DNA of 31,645 nt, from NCBI GenBank assembly GCA_032718475.1, contig JAUCBJ010005247.1, forward strand, positions 1 through 31,645, given 5' to 3'. The notes beneath the pieces are model-generated. The model did no database searches and was not told the DNA's origin. It worked only from the letters and a program-made list of their open reading frames with translations. Both the position numbers and the translations under genes were made by a program. The stretch comes from Nemertoderma westbladi (taxonomy: Eukaryota > Xenacoelomorpha > Nemertodermatida > Nemertodermatidae). Positions 1-13,572 of this stretch are shown one piece after another. Position 1 is the first letter of the stretch. Every line of letters begins with the position of its first letter.

Positions 1-5
1 GCTCA

Positions 6-611
6 TTGGAACATGCTGCTTCTAGTGTTGGTCTTTTTACTAACTCCAAAAAGACCAAAATTTTGAAAGTTAACCTTGAAAGTCCTCAGCAAGTCTCTGA
101 CCGGATGAGCATAAGCTCAAAAGATGGTATGCCTGAGCATGTGGACGACTTCTGTTACCTGGGATCATGGATCCGGAAGTCAGGTGAGGACCTTCGAATA
201 CGTAAGGGAAAGGCATGGGCAGCCTTGAATAGGCTTTCCAGGATTTGGGAGTCACCGAGAATTAATCGGAAACTTAAGGTCCGATTATTTAGAGCAGCAG
301 TAGTTCCAGTACTCCTCTACGGGTGTCCATGCTGGGCTCTAACTGCTCAGGACACCAAATCTCTGGATGGCACATTCACAAGAATGCTACGCCGGGTTCA
401 TTGTGTCAAGTACAATGCACACATCTCCGCCCAGACACTATATAACATTGGAGGTGTCTCATTGGTTCCCCTAAGCTTGACACTAGAACAAAGCCGCCTC
501 CGCTTTGCAGGACATTGCTTTCGCCGTGAGAACCAGCCAGTGCATAATCTTGTACTTTGGCAGCCTCATGGAGTGAATAAGCATGGGGGACAGCCCATGA
601 CTTTCTTTTAG
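6..611 (+). pseudogene. LINE reverse transcriptase, C-terminal fragment
   Basis: This is the C-terminal end of a non-LTR retrotransposon endonuclease/reverse transcriptase, the enzyme that copies element RNA into the genome. The 201-codon frame carries family hallmarks: YLGSWI near residue 51, the RxRKGKAWAALNRL stretch near 65-78, LLYGC with a following W near 103-110, and FAGHCFRR near 168-175. These match the post-polymerase region common in invertebrate LINE proteins often mislabelled 'craniofacial development protein 2-like'. The catalytic palm and the endonuclease lie upstream of the window, so this is partial. The reading frame breaks near 605-612: after the stop, another frame reads LKDTGLEDADDLANVMGDRE, the expected tail of the same protein, up to about 720. 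It is therefore a frameshifted, probably dead copy. Its exact clade is not resolved. Confidence 0.85.
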
Positions 612-735
612 ACGCATCTTAAAGGACACTGGCCTTGAAGATGCGGATGATCTAGCAAATGTCATGGGTGATAGGGAGTTGGGCGGAGCGATTTTGTCAA
701 CAAGCCGGCACAGCATTCTTAATATATATGTAATA
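612..735 (+). pseudogene. Frameshifted tail of the LINE protein
   Basis: Reading from about 619 in a different frame gives LKDTGLEDADDLANVMGDRE followed by a short tail. This resembles the usual end of this LINE protein (a DTG..D...LA..M.DR.. pattern), which shows that the frame was lost by a small indel near 605-612 rather than by loss of the sequence. Confidence 0.6.
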
Positions 736-752
736 TATATATATATATATAC
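719..752. repeat. (TA)n microsatellite at LINE 3' end
   Basis: A TA-rich tract follows the LINE coding tail directly. Simple repeats are a usual 3' terminus for several LINE clades, so this probably marks the end of the element. Confidence 0.7.
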
Positions 753-1009
753 AATGAGGCTGCAATTCCGCATGCCGATCGTAGTAGTAGAAACTATATC
801 AGTTAAAAATACAACAGGTGCATCGTTCTTATAAACAGATTATTAGTTTACAATTTAACTATAACATACAACGATTATTAACATAATACGAAAGATTCGG
901 TAATTATTATTTAGATTACATTACACGTACTATTTCTGCTTTGGAAGAAATAAAATATAATACAGAATAATATCAATATATATAATATATATAAAATGTA
1001 ATTACAATA
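753..1009. other. AT-rich non-coding DNA
   Basis: AT-rich sequence with no supportable gene. It lies immediately downstream, on the minus strand, of the candidate terminal exon at 1010-1318 and could hold its 3' UTR, but I see no AATAAA on that strand. Confidence 0.5.
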
Positions 1010-1318
1010 CTACAGTCCATTAAAGGCGGCCAATATCTTTTCCACATCAAAATTAAAAGGATAAAAAATATTAAAATCACGATTAAAAGGCATGGAAGCC
1101 TGGATGGAGGGTCTGTTTAAACCAGGGCTCTGATTGGTCGGCCACAAGGCACCGCGACCTCTACCACGCCCCCTACCGGGTCCAGCCCGTACTGCTAACT
1201 CTCTCCTTGGCAAGGTCTTTTGGTCTCCAGCCACTATTCGTTTTGGCTCAACAGACGCAATGGGATGGTGGTTGCTAAGCGACTGCCGATTAGACTCCTT
1301 CGGTTGACCGCGTGGTTT
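1010..1318 (-). CDS. Candidate terminal exon with RG box
   Basis: An open frame of 103 codons (including the stop) begins directly after a good minus-strand splice acceptor: a T-run followed by CCATAG, with the exon starting at 1318 in phase 0, and ends at a TAG at 1010. The peptide is rich in S, N, P and R. It contains an RG box (RGRGRGRG, encoded near 1140-1175) and ends with an aromatic, hydrophobic tail (FYPFNFDVEKILAAFNGL). RG boxes occur in RNA-binding proteins and in retroelement Gag proteins. The local GC content stands out from the AT-rich flanks, which supports coding. I do not recognise the protein. It could be a last exon of a host gene or a gag relic; no upstream exon was identified with certainty. 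Confidence 0.3.
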   Translation of the reverse strand, partial: KPRGQPKESNRQSLSNHHPIASVEPKRIVAGDQKTLPRRELAVRAGPGRGRGRGRGALWPTNQSPGLNRPSIQASMPFNRDFNIFYPFNFDVEKILAAFNGL

Positions 1319-2107
1319 CTATGGAAAAAAATGTACCTCGGTAAGTAAATAATTTCTTAAATTAATTTTATTAATTTCGAATTTCTAAATTTTATTAATT
1401 ACATTTCGGTCATCATTTGAATGGCGAAACCGTCGACCAGCTGATCACTCAATGCATGCAACTACTGGGTCATCAGTTGTTATTTAACTTCGTAAAATAA
1501 TTAATACGTAAAATACATGTCCTAACAGAGGAACATTACCCCAGGTCTATTATTTTTATTTATGAAGCTACTATTCTGAAACTTTAACAAAATGATCTGT
1601 GATCTTTTACTATAATGAACACTGAGTATGGTCAACACAGTAAATCGTAAATATCGTAAATCCGTTTGTAATATGGCACTTTTTGTGCAGGTCGGTTTTT
1701 TCAAAATTGTATATATTTTGAGGCTTTTATATTAATGTAAAATATATATTATTTAAGGATCAGTAATACCAACGGGTTGAAGTTCTCAGTCCATGAGTTT
1801 GGCACAATGGGCATAGATATTTAGACCATCTTTTATTAAAATTGCAGCATGAAATTATTGTTTTTGAAGAATTTATGGTGGTCTTAGTACGATCTGACTA
1901 TATTTTGCGCAACAAGGGTAACAGTTACAAAATCGGTTCCAGAACATCCAAATTGCCTTGTTTTACAAACCACAATACTCACGACTGTAGCCATAAACCT
2001 GCTGAAAATTTTGGTATATGTTTGATGACAATAATTGTGCAAAAAATAAAAAGTAGTTAGGGAATTTAGTGATGAAAAAAGCCAAAATCGACAAACTGAG
2101 AAAAAGG
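1319..2107. other. AT-rich non-coding DNA
   Basis: Low-complexity AT-rich sequence. Short open frames here, such as 1842-2060 plus and 1522-1704 minus, have no recognisable motif or splice context. The last 50 bases lead straight into the satellite. Confidence 0.5.
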
Positions 2108-2469
2108 TAGAGTACAAATATACAGAGTAAATTATATACAAATATACAGAAAGTCAAGAGTATATACAAATATACAGAGAGTCAAGAGTATATACAAATA
2201 TACAGAGAGTCTAGAGTACAAATATACAGAGTAAATTATATACAAATATACAGAAAGTCAAGAGTATATACAAATATACAGAGAGTCAAGAGTATATACA
2301 AATATACAGAGAGTCTAGAGTACAAATATACAGAGTAAATTATTTACAAATATACTGAGAGTCTAGAGTATATACAAATATACAGAGAGTCTAGAGTACA
2401 AATATACAGAGTAAATTATATACAAATATACAGAAAGTCAAGAGTATATACAAATATACAGAGAGTCAA

Positions 2470-3597
2470 GAGTATATACAAATATACAGAGAGTCTAGAG
2501 TACAAATATACAGAGTAAATTATTTACAAATATACTGAGAGTCTAGAGTATATACAAATATACAGAGAGTCTAGTGTACAAATATACAGAGAGTCTAGTG
2601 TACAAATATACAGAGTAAATTTTATACAAATATACAGAGAGTCAAGAGTATATACAAATATACAGAGAGTCAAGAGTATATTTCCACTACACAGAGAGTC
2701 TAGAGTATATACAAATATACAGAGTCTAGAGTATATACAAATATACAGAGAGTCTAGAGTATATACAAATACACAGAGCGTCTAGAGTATATACAAATAT
2801 TCAGAGTAAATTAAATACAAATATACAGAGTAAATTAAATACAAATATACAGAGAGTCAAGAGTATATACAAATATACAGAGAGTCAAGAGTATATACAA
2901 ATATACAGAGAGTCTAGAGTATATACAAATATACAGAGAGTCTAGAGTATATACAAATATACAGAGAGTCAAGAGTATATACAAATATTCAGAGTAAATT
3001 AAATACAAATATACAGAGTAAATTAAATACAAATACACAGAGCGTCTAGAGTATATACAAATATACAGAGAGTCTAGAGTATATACAAATATACAGAGTC
3101 TAGAGTATATACAAATATACAGAGAGTCTAGAGTATATACAAATATACAGAGAGTCAAGAGTATATACAAATATTCAGAGTAAATTAAATACAAATATAC
3201 AGAGTAAATTATATACAAATATACAGAGAGTCTAGAGTATATACAAATATACAGAGAGTCTAGAGTATATACAAATATACAGAGAGTCAAGAGTATATTT
3301 CCACTACACAGAGCGTCTAGAGTATATACAAATATACAGAGTCTAGAGTATATACAAATATACAGAGAGTCTAGAGTATATACAAATATACTGAGAGCTA
3401 GAGTATATACAAATATACAGAGAGTCAAGAGTATATTTCCACTACACAGAGCGTCTAGAGTATATACAAATATACAGAGTCTAGAGTATATACAAATATA
3501 CAGAGAGTCTAGAGTATATACAAATATACAGAGTCTAGAGTATATACAAATATTCAGAGAGTCTAGAGTATATACAAATATACAGAGAGTCTAGAGT
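2470..3597. repeat. Satellite block duplicated at +2620 bp (copy 1)
   Basis: About 1.13 kb of the satellite recurs at 5090-6217 with a constant offset of 2620 and no difference seen by eye. The unusual TTTCCACTAC units keep exact spacing (2679 to 5299, 3294 to 5914, 3433 to 6053). Divergence resumes near 2470 and near 3598. Confidence 0.85.
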
Positions 3598-3954
3598 ACA
3601 AATATACAGAGTAAATTATTTACAAATATACTGAGAGCTAGAGTATATACAAATATACAGAGAGTCAAGAGTATATTTCCACTACACAGAGCGTCTAGAG
3701 TATATACAAATATACAGAGTCTAGAGTATATACAAATATACAGAGAGTCTAGAGTATATACAAATATACAGAGTCTAGAGTATATACAAATATACAGAGA
3801 GTCAAGAGTATATACAAATATACAGAGAGTGAAGAGTATATACAAATATACAGAGAGTCTAGAGTATATACAAATATACTGAGAGTCTAGAGTATATACA
3901 AATATACAGAGAGTCAAGAGTATATACAAATATACAGAGAGTGAAGAGTATATA

Positions 3955-4482
3955 CAAATATACAGAGAGTGAAGAGTATATACAAATATACAGAGAGTCT
4001 AGAGTATATACAAATATACTGAGAGTCTAGAGTATATACAAATATACAGAGAGTCAAGAGTATATACAAATATACAGAGAGTGAAGAGTATATACAAATA
4101 TACAGAGAGTCTAGAGTATATACAAATATACTGAGAGTCTAGAGTATATACAAATATACAGAGAGTCTAGAGTATATACAAATATACAGAGTCTAGAGTA
4201 TATACAAATATACAGAGAGTCAAGAGTATATACAAATATACAGAGAGTGAAGAGTATATACAAATATACAGAGAGTCTAGAGTATATACAAATATACTGA
4301 GAGTCTAGAGTATATACAAATATACAGAGAGTCAAGAGTATATACAAATATACAGAGAGTCTAGAGTATATACAAATATACTGAGAGTCTAGAGTATATA
4401 CAAATATACAGAGAGTCTAGAGTACAAATATACAGAGTAAATTATTTACAAATATACTGAGAGTCTAGAGTATATACAAATA
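3955..4482. repeat. Satellite sub-block with AGTGAAGAG variants (copy 1)
   Basis: About 530 bp that recurs at 4653-5180 with an offset of 698. The shared order of GAAGAG, CTGAG and short-unit variants distinguishes it from the background array. Confidence 0.7.
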
Positions 4483-4652
4483 TACTGAGAGTCTAGAGTA
4501 TATACAAATATACAGAGAGTCTAGAGTACAAATATACAGAGTAAATTATTTACAAATATACTGAGAGTCTAGAGTATATACAAATATACAGAGAGTCTAG
4601 TGTACAAATATACAGAGAGTCTAGTGTACAAATATACAGAGTAAATTTTATA

Positions 4653-5180
4653 CAAATATACAGAGAGTGAAGAGTATATACAAATATACAGAGAGTCTAG
4701 AGTATATACAAATATACTGAGAGTCTAGAGTATATACAAATATACAGAGAGTCAAGAGTATATACAAATATACAGAGAGTGAAGAGTATATACAAATATA
4801 CAGAGAGTCTAGAGTATATACAAATATACTGAGAGTCTAGAGTATATACAAATATACAGAGAGTCTAGAGTATATACAAATATACAGAGTCTAGAGTATA
4901 TACAAATATACAGAGAGTCAAGAGTATATACAAATATACAGAGAGTGAAGAGTATATACAAATATACAGAGAGTCTAGAGTATATACAAATATACTGAGA
5001 GTCTAGAGTATATACAAATATACAGAGAGTCAAGAGTATATACAAATATACAGAGAGTCTAGAGTATATACAAATATACTGAGAGTCTAGAGTATATACA
5101 AATATACAGAGAGTCTAGAGTACAAATATACAGAGTAAATTATTTACAAATATACTGAGAGTCTAGAGTATATACAAATA
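4653..5180. repeat. Satellite sub-block with AGTGAAGAG variants (copy 2)
   Basis: Second copy at offset 698. It partly overlaps the start of the 5090-6217 block, so duplications have been layered on one another. Confidence 0.7.
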
Positions 5181-6217
5181 TACAGAGAGTCTAGTGTACA
5201 AATATACAGAGAGTCTAGTGTACAAATATACAGAGTAAATTTTATACAAATATACAGAGAGTCAAGAGTATATACAAATATACAGAGAGTCAAGAGTATA
5301 TTTCCACTACACAGAGAGTCTAGAGTATATACAAATATACAGAGTCTAGAGTATATACAAATATACAGAGAGTCTAGAGTATATACAAATACACAGAGCG
5401 TCTAGAGTATATACAAATATTCAGAGTAAATTAAATACAAATATACAGAGTAAATTAAATACAAATATACAGAGAGTCAAGAGTATATACAAATATACAG
5501 AGAGTCAAGAGTATATACAAATATACAGAGAGTCTAGAGTATATACAAATATACAGAGAGTCTAGAGTATATACAAATATACAGAGAGTCAAGAGTATAT
5601 ACAAATATTCAGAGTAAATTAAATACAAATATACAGAGTAAATTAAATACAAATACACAGAGCGTCTAGAGTATATACAAATATACAGAGAGTCTAGAGT
5701 ATATACAAATATACAGAGTCTAGAGTATATACAAATATACAGAGAGTCTAGAGTATATACAAATATACAGAGAGTCAAGAGTATATACAAATATTCAGAG
5801 TAAATTAAATACAAATATACAGAGTAAATTATATACAAATATACAGAGAGTCTAGAGTATATACAAATATACAGAGAGTCTAGAGTATATACAAATATAC
5901 AGAGAGTCAAGAGTATATTTCCACTACACAGAGCGTCTAGAGTATATACAAATATACAGAGTCTAGAGTATATACAAATATACAGAGAGTCTAGAGTATA
6001 TACAAATATACTGAGAGCTAGAGTATATACAAATATACAGAGAGTCAAGAGTATATTTCCACTACACAGAGCGTCTAGAGTATATACAAATATACAGAGT
6101 CTAGAGTATATACAAATATACAGAGAGTCTAGAGTATATACAAATATACAGAGTCTAGAGTATATACAAATATTCAGAGAGTCTAGAGTATATACAAATA
6201 TACAGAGAGTCTAGAGT
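5090..6217. repeat. Satellite block duplicated at +2620 bp (copy 2)
   Basis: Second copy of the 1.13 kb block. At its right end, copy 1 continues with a short TACAAATATAC unit whereas this copy continues with a full TATATACAAATAT unit, which locates the breakpoint near 6217. Confidence 0.85.
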
Positions 6218-8152
6218 ATATACAAATATACAGAGTAAATTAAATACAAATATACAGAGTAAATTATATACAAATATACTGAGAGTCAAGAGTATATACA
6301 AATATACAGAGTCTAGAGTATATACAAATATACAGAGAGTCTAGAGTATATACAAATATACAGAGAGTCAAGAGTATATACAAATATACAGAGAGTCAAG
6401 AGTATATACAAATATACAGAGAGTCTAGAGTATATACAAATATACAGAGTCTAGAGTACAAATATACAGAGTAAATTAAATACAAATATACAGAGTAAAT
6501 TATATACAAATATACTGAGAGTCAAGAGTATATACAAATATACAGAGTCTAGAGTATATACAAATATACAGAGAGTCTAGAGTACAAATATACAGAGTAA
6601 ATTAAATACAAATATACAGAGTAAATTATATACAAATATACTGAGAGTCAAGAGTATATACAAATATACAGAGAGTCTAGAGTACAAATATACAGAGTAA
6701 ATTAAATACAAATATACAGAGAGTCAAGAGTATATACAAATATACAGAGCGTCTAGAGTATATACAAATATACAGAGAGTCAAGAGTATATACAAATACA
6801 CAGAGCGTCTAGAGTATATACAAATATACAGAGAGTCAAGAGTATATACAAATATACAGAGAGTCTAGAGTACAAATATACAGAGTAAATTAAATACAAA
6901 TATACAGAGTAAATTATATACAAATATACAGAGAGTCAAGAGTATATACAAATATACAGAGAGTCTAGAGTATATACAAATATACAGAGAGTCTAGAGTA
7001 TATACAAATATACAGAGAGTCTAGAGTACAAATATACAGAGTAAATTAAATACAAATATACAGAGTAAATTATATACAAATATACAGAGAGTCAAGAGTA
7101 TATACAAATACACAGAACGTCTAGAGTATATACAAATATACAGAGAGTCAAGAGTATATACAAATATACAGAGAGTCTAGAGTATATACAAATATACAGA
7201 GAGTCTAGAGTACAAATATACAGAGTAAATTAAATACAAATATACAGAGTAAATTATATACAAATATACAGAGAGTCAAGAGTATATACAAATACACAGA
7301 GCGTCTAGAGTATATACAAATATACAGAGTCTAGAGTATATACAAATATACAGAGAGTCTAGAGTATATACAAATATACTGAGAGTTTAGAGTACAAATA
7401 TACAGAGTAAATTAAATACAAATATACAGAGAGTCTAGAGTATATACAAATATACAGAGAGTCTAGAGTATATACAAATATACTGAGAGTTTAGAGTACA
7501 AATATACAGAGTAAATTAAATACAAATATACAGAGAGTCAAGAGTATATACAAATATACAGAGAGTCTAGAGTATATACAAATATACAGAGTCTAGAGTA
7601 TATACAAATATACAGAGAGTCTAGAGTATATACAAATATACAGAGTCTAGAGTATAAACAAATATACAGAGAGTCTAGAGTATATACAAATATACAGAGA
7701 GTCAAGAGTATATACAAATATACAGAGAGTCTAGAGTATATACAAATACACAGAGCGTCTAGAGTATATACAAATATACAGAGTAAATTAAATACAAATA
7801 TACAGAGAGTCAAGAGTATATACAAATACACAGAGAGTCTAGAGTATATACAAATATACAGAGAGTCAAGAGTATATACAAATATACAGAGAGTCTAGAG
7901 TATATACAAATATACTGAGAGTCTAGAGTATATACAAATATACTGAGAGTCTAGAGTATATACAAATATACAGAGAGTCAAGAGTATATACATATATACA
8001 GAGAGTCAAGAGTATATACAAATATACAGAGAGTCTAGAGTATATACAAATATACTGAGAGTCTAGAGTATATACAAATACACAGAGAGTCTAGAGTATA
8101 TACAAATATACAGAGTCTAGAGTATATACAAATATACTGAGCGTCTAGAGTA

Positions 8153-10864
8153 TATACAAATATACAGAGAGTCTAGAGTATATACAAATATACTGAGAGT
8201 CTAGAGTATATACAAATATACAGAGAGTCAAGAGTATATACAAATATACAGAGAGTCAAGAGTATATACAAATATACAGAGAGTCTAGAGTATATACAAA
8301 TATACAGAGAGTCTAGAGTATATACAAATATACAGAGAGTCAAGAGTATATACAAATATACAGAGAGTCAAGAGTATATACAAATATACAGAGTCTAGAG
8401 TATATACAAATATACTGAGAGTCTAGAGTACAAATATACAGAGTAAATTAAATACAAATATACAGAGTAAATTATATACAAATATACAGAGAGTCTAGAG
8501 TATATACAAATATACAGAGAGTCTAGAGTATATACAAATATACAGAGTCTAGAGTATATACAAATATACTGAGAGTCTAGAGTACAAATATACAGAGTAA
8601 ATTAAATACAAATATACAGAGTAAATTATATACAAATATACAGAGTCTAGAGTATATACAAATATACAGAGAGTCAAGAGTATATACAAATATACAGAGA
8701 TTCTAGAGCATATACAAATATACTGAGAGTCTAGAGTACAAATATACAGAGTAAATTAAATACAAATATACAGAGTAAATTATATACAAATATACAGAGA
8801 GTCTAGAGTATATACAAATATACAGAGAGTCTAGAGTATATACAAATATACAGAGTCTAGAGTATATACAAATATACTGAGAGTCTAGAGTACAAATATA
8901 CAGAGTAAATTAAATACAAATATACAGAGTAAATTATATACAAATATACTGAGAGTCTAGAGTATATACAAATATACAGAGAGTCTAGAGTATATACAAA
9001 TATACAGAGTCTAGAGTATATACAAATATACTGAGAGTCTAGAGTACAAATATACAGAGTAAATTAAATACAAATATACAGAGTAAATTATATACAAATA
9101 TACAGAGAGTCTAGAGTATATACAAATACACAGAGCGTCTAGAGTATATACAAATATACAGAGTCTAGAGTATATACAAATATACAGAGAGTCTAGAGTA
9201 TATACAAATATACAGAGAGTCTAGAGTATATACAAATACACAGAGCGTCTAGAGTATATACAAATATACAGAGTAAATTAAATACAAATATACAGAGTAA
9301 ATTATATACAAATATACAGAGAGTCTAGAGTATATACAAATACACAGAGCGTCTAGAGTATATACAAATATACAGAGTCTAGAGTATATACAAATATACA
9401 GAGAGTCTAGAGTATATACAAATATACAGAGTCTAGAGTATATACAAATATACTGAGAGTCTAGAGTACAAATATACAGAGTAAATTAAATACAAATATA
9501 CAGAGTAAATTATATACAAATATACAGAGAGTCTAGAGTATATACAAATACACAGAGCGTCTAGAGTATATACAAATATACAAAGTCTAGAGTATATACA
9601 AATATACAGAGAGTCTAGAGTATATACAAATATACTGAGAGTTTAGAGTACAAATATACAGAGTAAATTAAATACAAATATACAGAGTAAATTATATACA
9701 AATATACAGAGTCTAGAGTATATACAAATATACAGAGAGTCTAGAGTATATACAAATATACTGAGAGTCTAGAGTATATACAAATATACAGAGAGTCTAG
9801 AGTATATACAAATATACAGAGAGTCTAGAGTATATATATACAAATACACAGAGCGTCTAGAGTATATACAAATATACAGAGTAAATTAAATACAAATATA
9901 CAGAGTAAATTATATACAAATATACTGAGAGTCTAGAGTATATACAAATATACAGAGAGTCTAGAGTATATACAAATATACAGAGAGTCTACAGTATATA
10001 CAAATATACTGAGAGTCTAGAGTACAAATATACAGAGTAAATTAAATACAAATATACAGAGTAAATTATATACAAATATACTGAGAGTCTAGAGTATATA
10101 CAAATATACAGAGTCTAGAGTATATACAAATATACAGAGTCTAGAGTATATACAAATATACAGAGAGTCTAGAGTATATACAAATATACAGAGTCTAGAG
10201 TATATACAAATATACAGAGTCTAGAGTATATACAAATATACAGAGAGTCTAGAGTATATACAAATATACTGAGAGTCTAGAGTATATACAAATATACAGA
10301 GAGTCAAGAGTATATACAAATATACAGAGAGTCTAGAGTACAAATATACAGAGTAAATTAAATACAAATATACAGAGTAAATTATATACAAATATACTGA
10401 GAGTCTAGAGTATATACAAATATACAGAGAGTCAAGAGTATATACAAATATACAGAGAGTCTAGAGTACAAATATACAGAGTAAATTAAATACAAATATA
10501 CAGAGTAAATTATATACAAATATACTGAGAGTCTAGAGTATATACAAATATACAGAGTCTAGAGTATATACAAATATACAGAGAGTCTAGAGTATATACA
10601 AATATACAGAGTCTAGAGTATATACAAATATACAGAGTCTAGAGTATATACAAATATACAGAGTCTAGAGTATATACAAATATACAGAGAGTCTAGAGTA
10701 TATACAAATATACAGAGTCTAGAGTATATACAAATATACAGAGTCAAGAGTATATACAAATATACAGAGAGTCTAGAGTATATACAAATATACAGAGAGT
10801 CTAGAGTATATACAAATATACAGAGAGTCAAGAGTATTTACAAATATACAGAGAGTCTAGAGTA
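8153..10864. repeat. 2.71 kb higher-order repeat, copy 1
   Basis: The satellite from 8153 to 10864 is repeated immediately afterwards at 10865-13572. Private variants recur in order: GATTCTAGAGCATATAC (8699 and 11411), AGTCTACAGTA (9987 and 12695), AGAGTATTTAC (10831 and 13539). The offset is 2712 before about 9834 and 2708 after it, because this copy has an extra TATA at about 9834. A single A/G difference is also seen near 9583. Confidence 0.9.
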
Positions 10865-13572
10865 TATACAAATATACAGAGAGTCTAGAGTATATACAAA
10901 TATACTGAGAGTCTAGAGTATATACAAATATACAGAGAGTCAAGAGTATATACAAATATACAGAGAGTCAAGAGTATATACAAATATACAGAGAGTCTAG
11001 AGTATATACAAATATACAGAGAGTCTAGAGTATATACAAATATACAGAGAGTCAAGAGTATATACAAATATACAGAGAGTCAAGAGTATATACAAATATA
11101 CAGAGTCTAGAGTATATACAAATATACTGAGAGTCTAGAGTACAAATATACAGAGTAAATTAAATACAAATATACAGAGTAAATTATATACAAATATACA
11201 GAGAGTCTAGAGTATATACAAATATACAGAGAGTCTAGAGTATATACAAATATACAGAGTCTAGAGTATATACAAATATACTGAGAGTCTAGAGTACAAA
11301 TATACAGAGTAAATTAAATACAAATATACAGAGTAAATTATATACAAATATACAGAGTCTAGAGTATATACAAATATACAGAGAGTCAAGAGTATATACA
11401 AATATACAGAGATTCTAGAGCATATACAAATATACTGAGAGTCTAGAGTACAAATATACAGAGTAAATTAAATACAAATATACAGAGTAAATTATATACA
11501 AATATACAGAGAGTCTAGAGTATATACAAATATACAGAGAGTCTAGAGTATATACAAATATACAGAGTCTAGAGTATATACAAATATACTGAGAGTCTAG
11601 AGTACAAATATACAGAGTAAATTAAATACAAATATACAGAGTAAATTATATACAAATATACTGAGAGTCTAGAGTATATACAAATATACAGAGAGTCTAG
11701 AGTATATACAAATATACAGAGTCTAGAGTATATACAAATATACTGAGAGTCTAGAGTACAAATATACAGAGTAAATTAAATACAAATATACAGAGTAAAT
11801 TATATACAAATATACAGAGAGTCTAGAGTATATACAAATACACAGAGCGTCTAGAGTATATACAAATATACAGAGTCTAGAGTATATACAAATATACAGA
11901 GAGTCTAGAGTATATACAAATATACAGAGAGTCTAGAGTATATACAAATACACAGAGCGTCTAGAGTATATACAAATATACAGAGTAAATTAAATACAAA
12001 TATACAGAGTAAATTATATACAAATATACAGAGAGTCTAGAGTATATACAAATACACAGAGCGTCTAGAGTATATACAAATATACAGAGTCTAGAGTATA
12101 TACAAATATACAGAGAGTCTAGAGTATATACAAATATACAGAGTCTAGAGTATATACAAATATACTGAGAGTCTAGAGTACAAATATACAGAGTAAATTA
12201 AATACAAATATACAGAGTAAATTATATACAAATATACAGAGAGTCTAGAGTATATACAAATACACAGAGCGTCTAGAGTATATACAAATATACAGAGTCT
12301 AGAGTATATACAAATATACAGAGAGTCTAGAGTATATACAAATATACTGAGAGTTTAGAGTACAAATATACAGAGTAAATTAAATACAAATATACAGAGT
12401 AAATTATATACAAATATACAGAGTCTAGAGTATATACAAATATACAGAGAGTCTAGAGTATATACAAATATACTGAGAGTCTAGAGTATATACAAATATA
12501 CAGAGAGTCTAGAGTATATACAAATATACAGAGAGTCTAGAGTATATACAAATACACAGAGCGTCTAGAGTATATACAAATATACAGAGTAAATTAAATA
12601 CAAATATACAGAGTAAATTATATACAAATATACTGAGAGTCTAGAGTATATACAAATATACAGAGAGTCTAGAGTATATACAAATATACAGAGAGTCTAC
12701 AGTATATACAAATATACTGAGAGTCTAGAGTACAAATATACAGAGTAAATTAAATACAAATATACAGAGTAAATTATATACAAATATACTGAGAGTCTAG
12801 AGTATATACAAATATACAGAGTCTAGAGTATATACAAATATACAGAGTCTAGAGTATATACAAATATACAGAGAGTCTAGAGTATATACAAATATACAGA
12901 GTCTAGAGTATATACAAATATACAGAGTCTAGAGTATATACAAATATACAGAGAGTCTAGAGTATATACAAATATACTGAGAGTCTAGAGTATATACAAA
13001 TATACAGAGAGTCAAGAGTATATACAAATATACAGAGAGTCTAGAGTACAAATATACAGAGTAAATTAAATACAAATATACAGAGTAAATTATATACAAA
13101 TATACTGAGAGTCTAGAGTATATACAAATATACAGAGAGTCAAGAGTATATACAAATATACAGAGAGTCTAGAGTACAAATATACAGAGTAAATTAAATA
13201 CAAATATACAGAGTAAATTATATACAAATATACTGAGAGTCTAGAGTATATACAAATATACAGAGTCTAGAGTATATACAAATATACAGAGAGTCTAGAG
13301 TATATACAAATATACAGAGTCTAGAGTATATACAAATATACAGAGTCTAGAGTATATACAAATATACAGAGTCTAGAGTATATACAAATATACAGAGAGT
13401 CTAGAGTATATACAAATATACAGAGTCTAGAGTATATACAAATATACAGAGTCAAGAGTATATACAAATATACAGAGAGTCTAGAGTATATACAAATATA
13501 CAGAGAGTCTAGAGTATATACAAATATACAGAGAGTCAAGAGTATTTACAAATATACAGAGAGTCTAGAGTA
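10865..13572. repeat. 2.71 kb higher-order repeat, copy 2
   Basis: Head-to-tail second copy. After 13572 the array changes to short TACAAATATAC units, whereas copy 1 continues into the full 28 bp unit that starts copy 2. Confidence 0.9.

Noticed and set aside
1842-2060. 72-codon plus-strand frame before the satellite
   Set aside because: AT-rich sequence with no motif, no splice context and an overlapping minus frame of similar length.
2835-6048. Minus-strand open frames of 78-197 codons with Y/I/C/L-rich repeating peptides
   Set aside because: They arise because the 28 bp unit has few stops in those frames. They begin and end with unit variants, have no gene context, and recur identically only where the satellite is duplicated.
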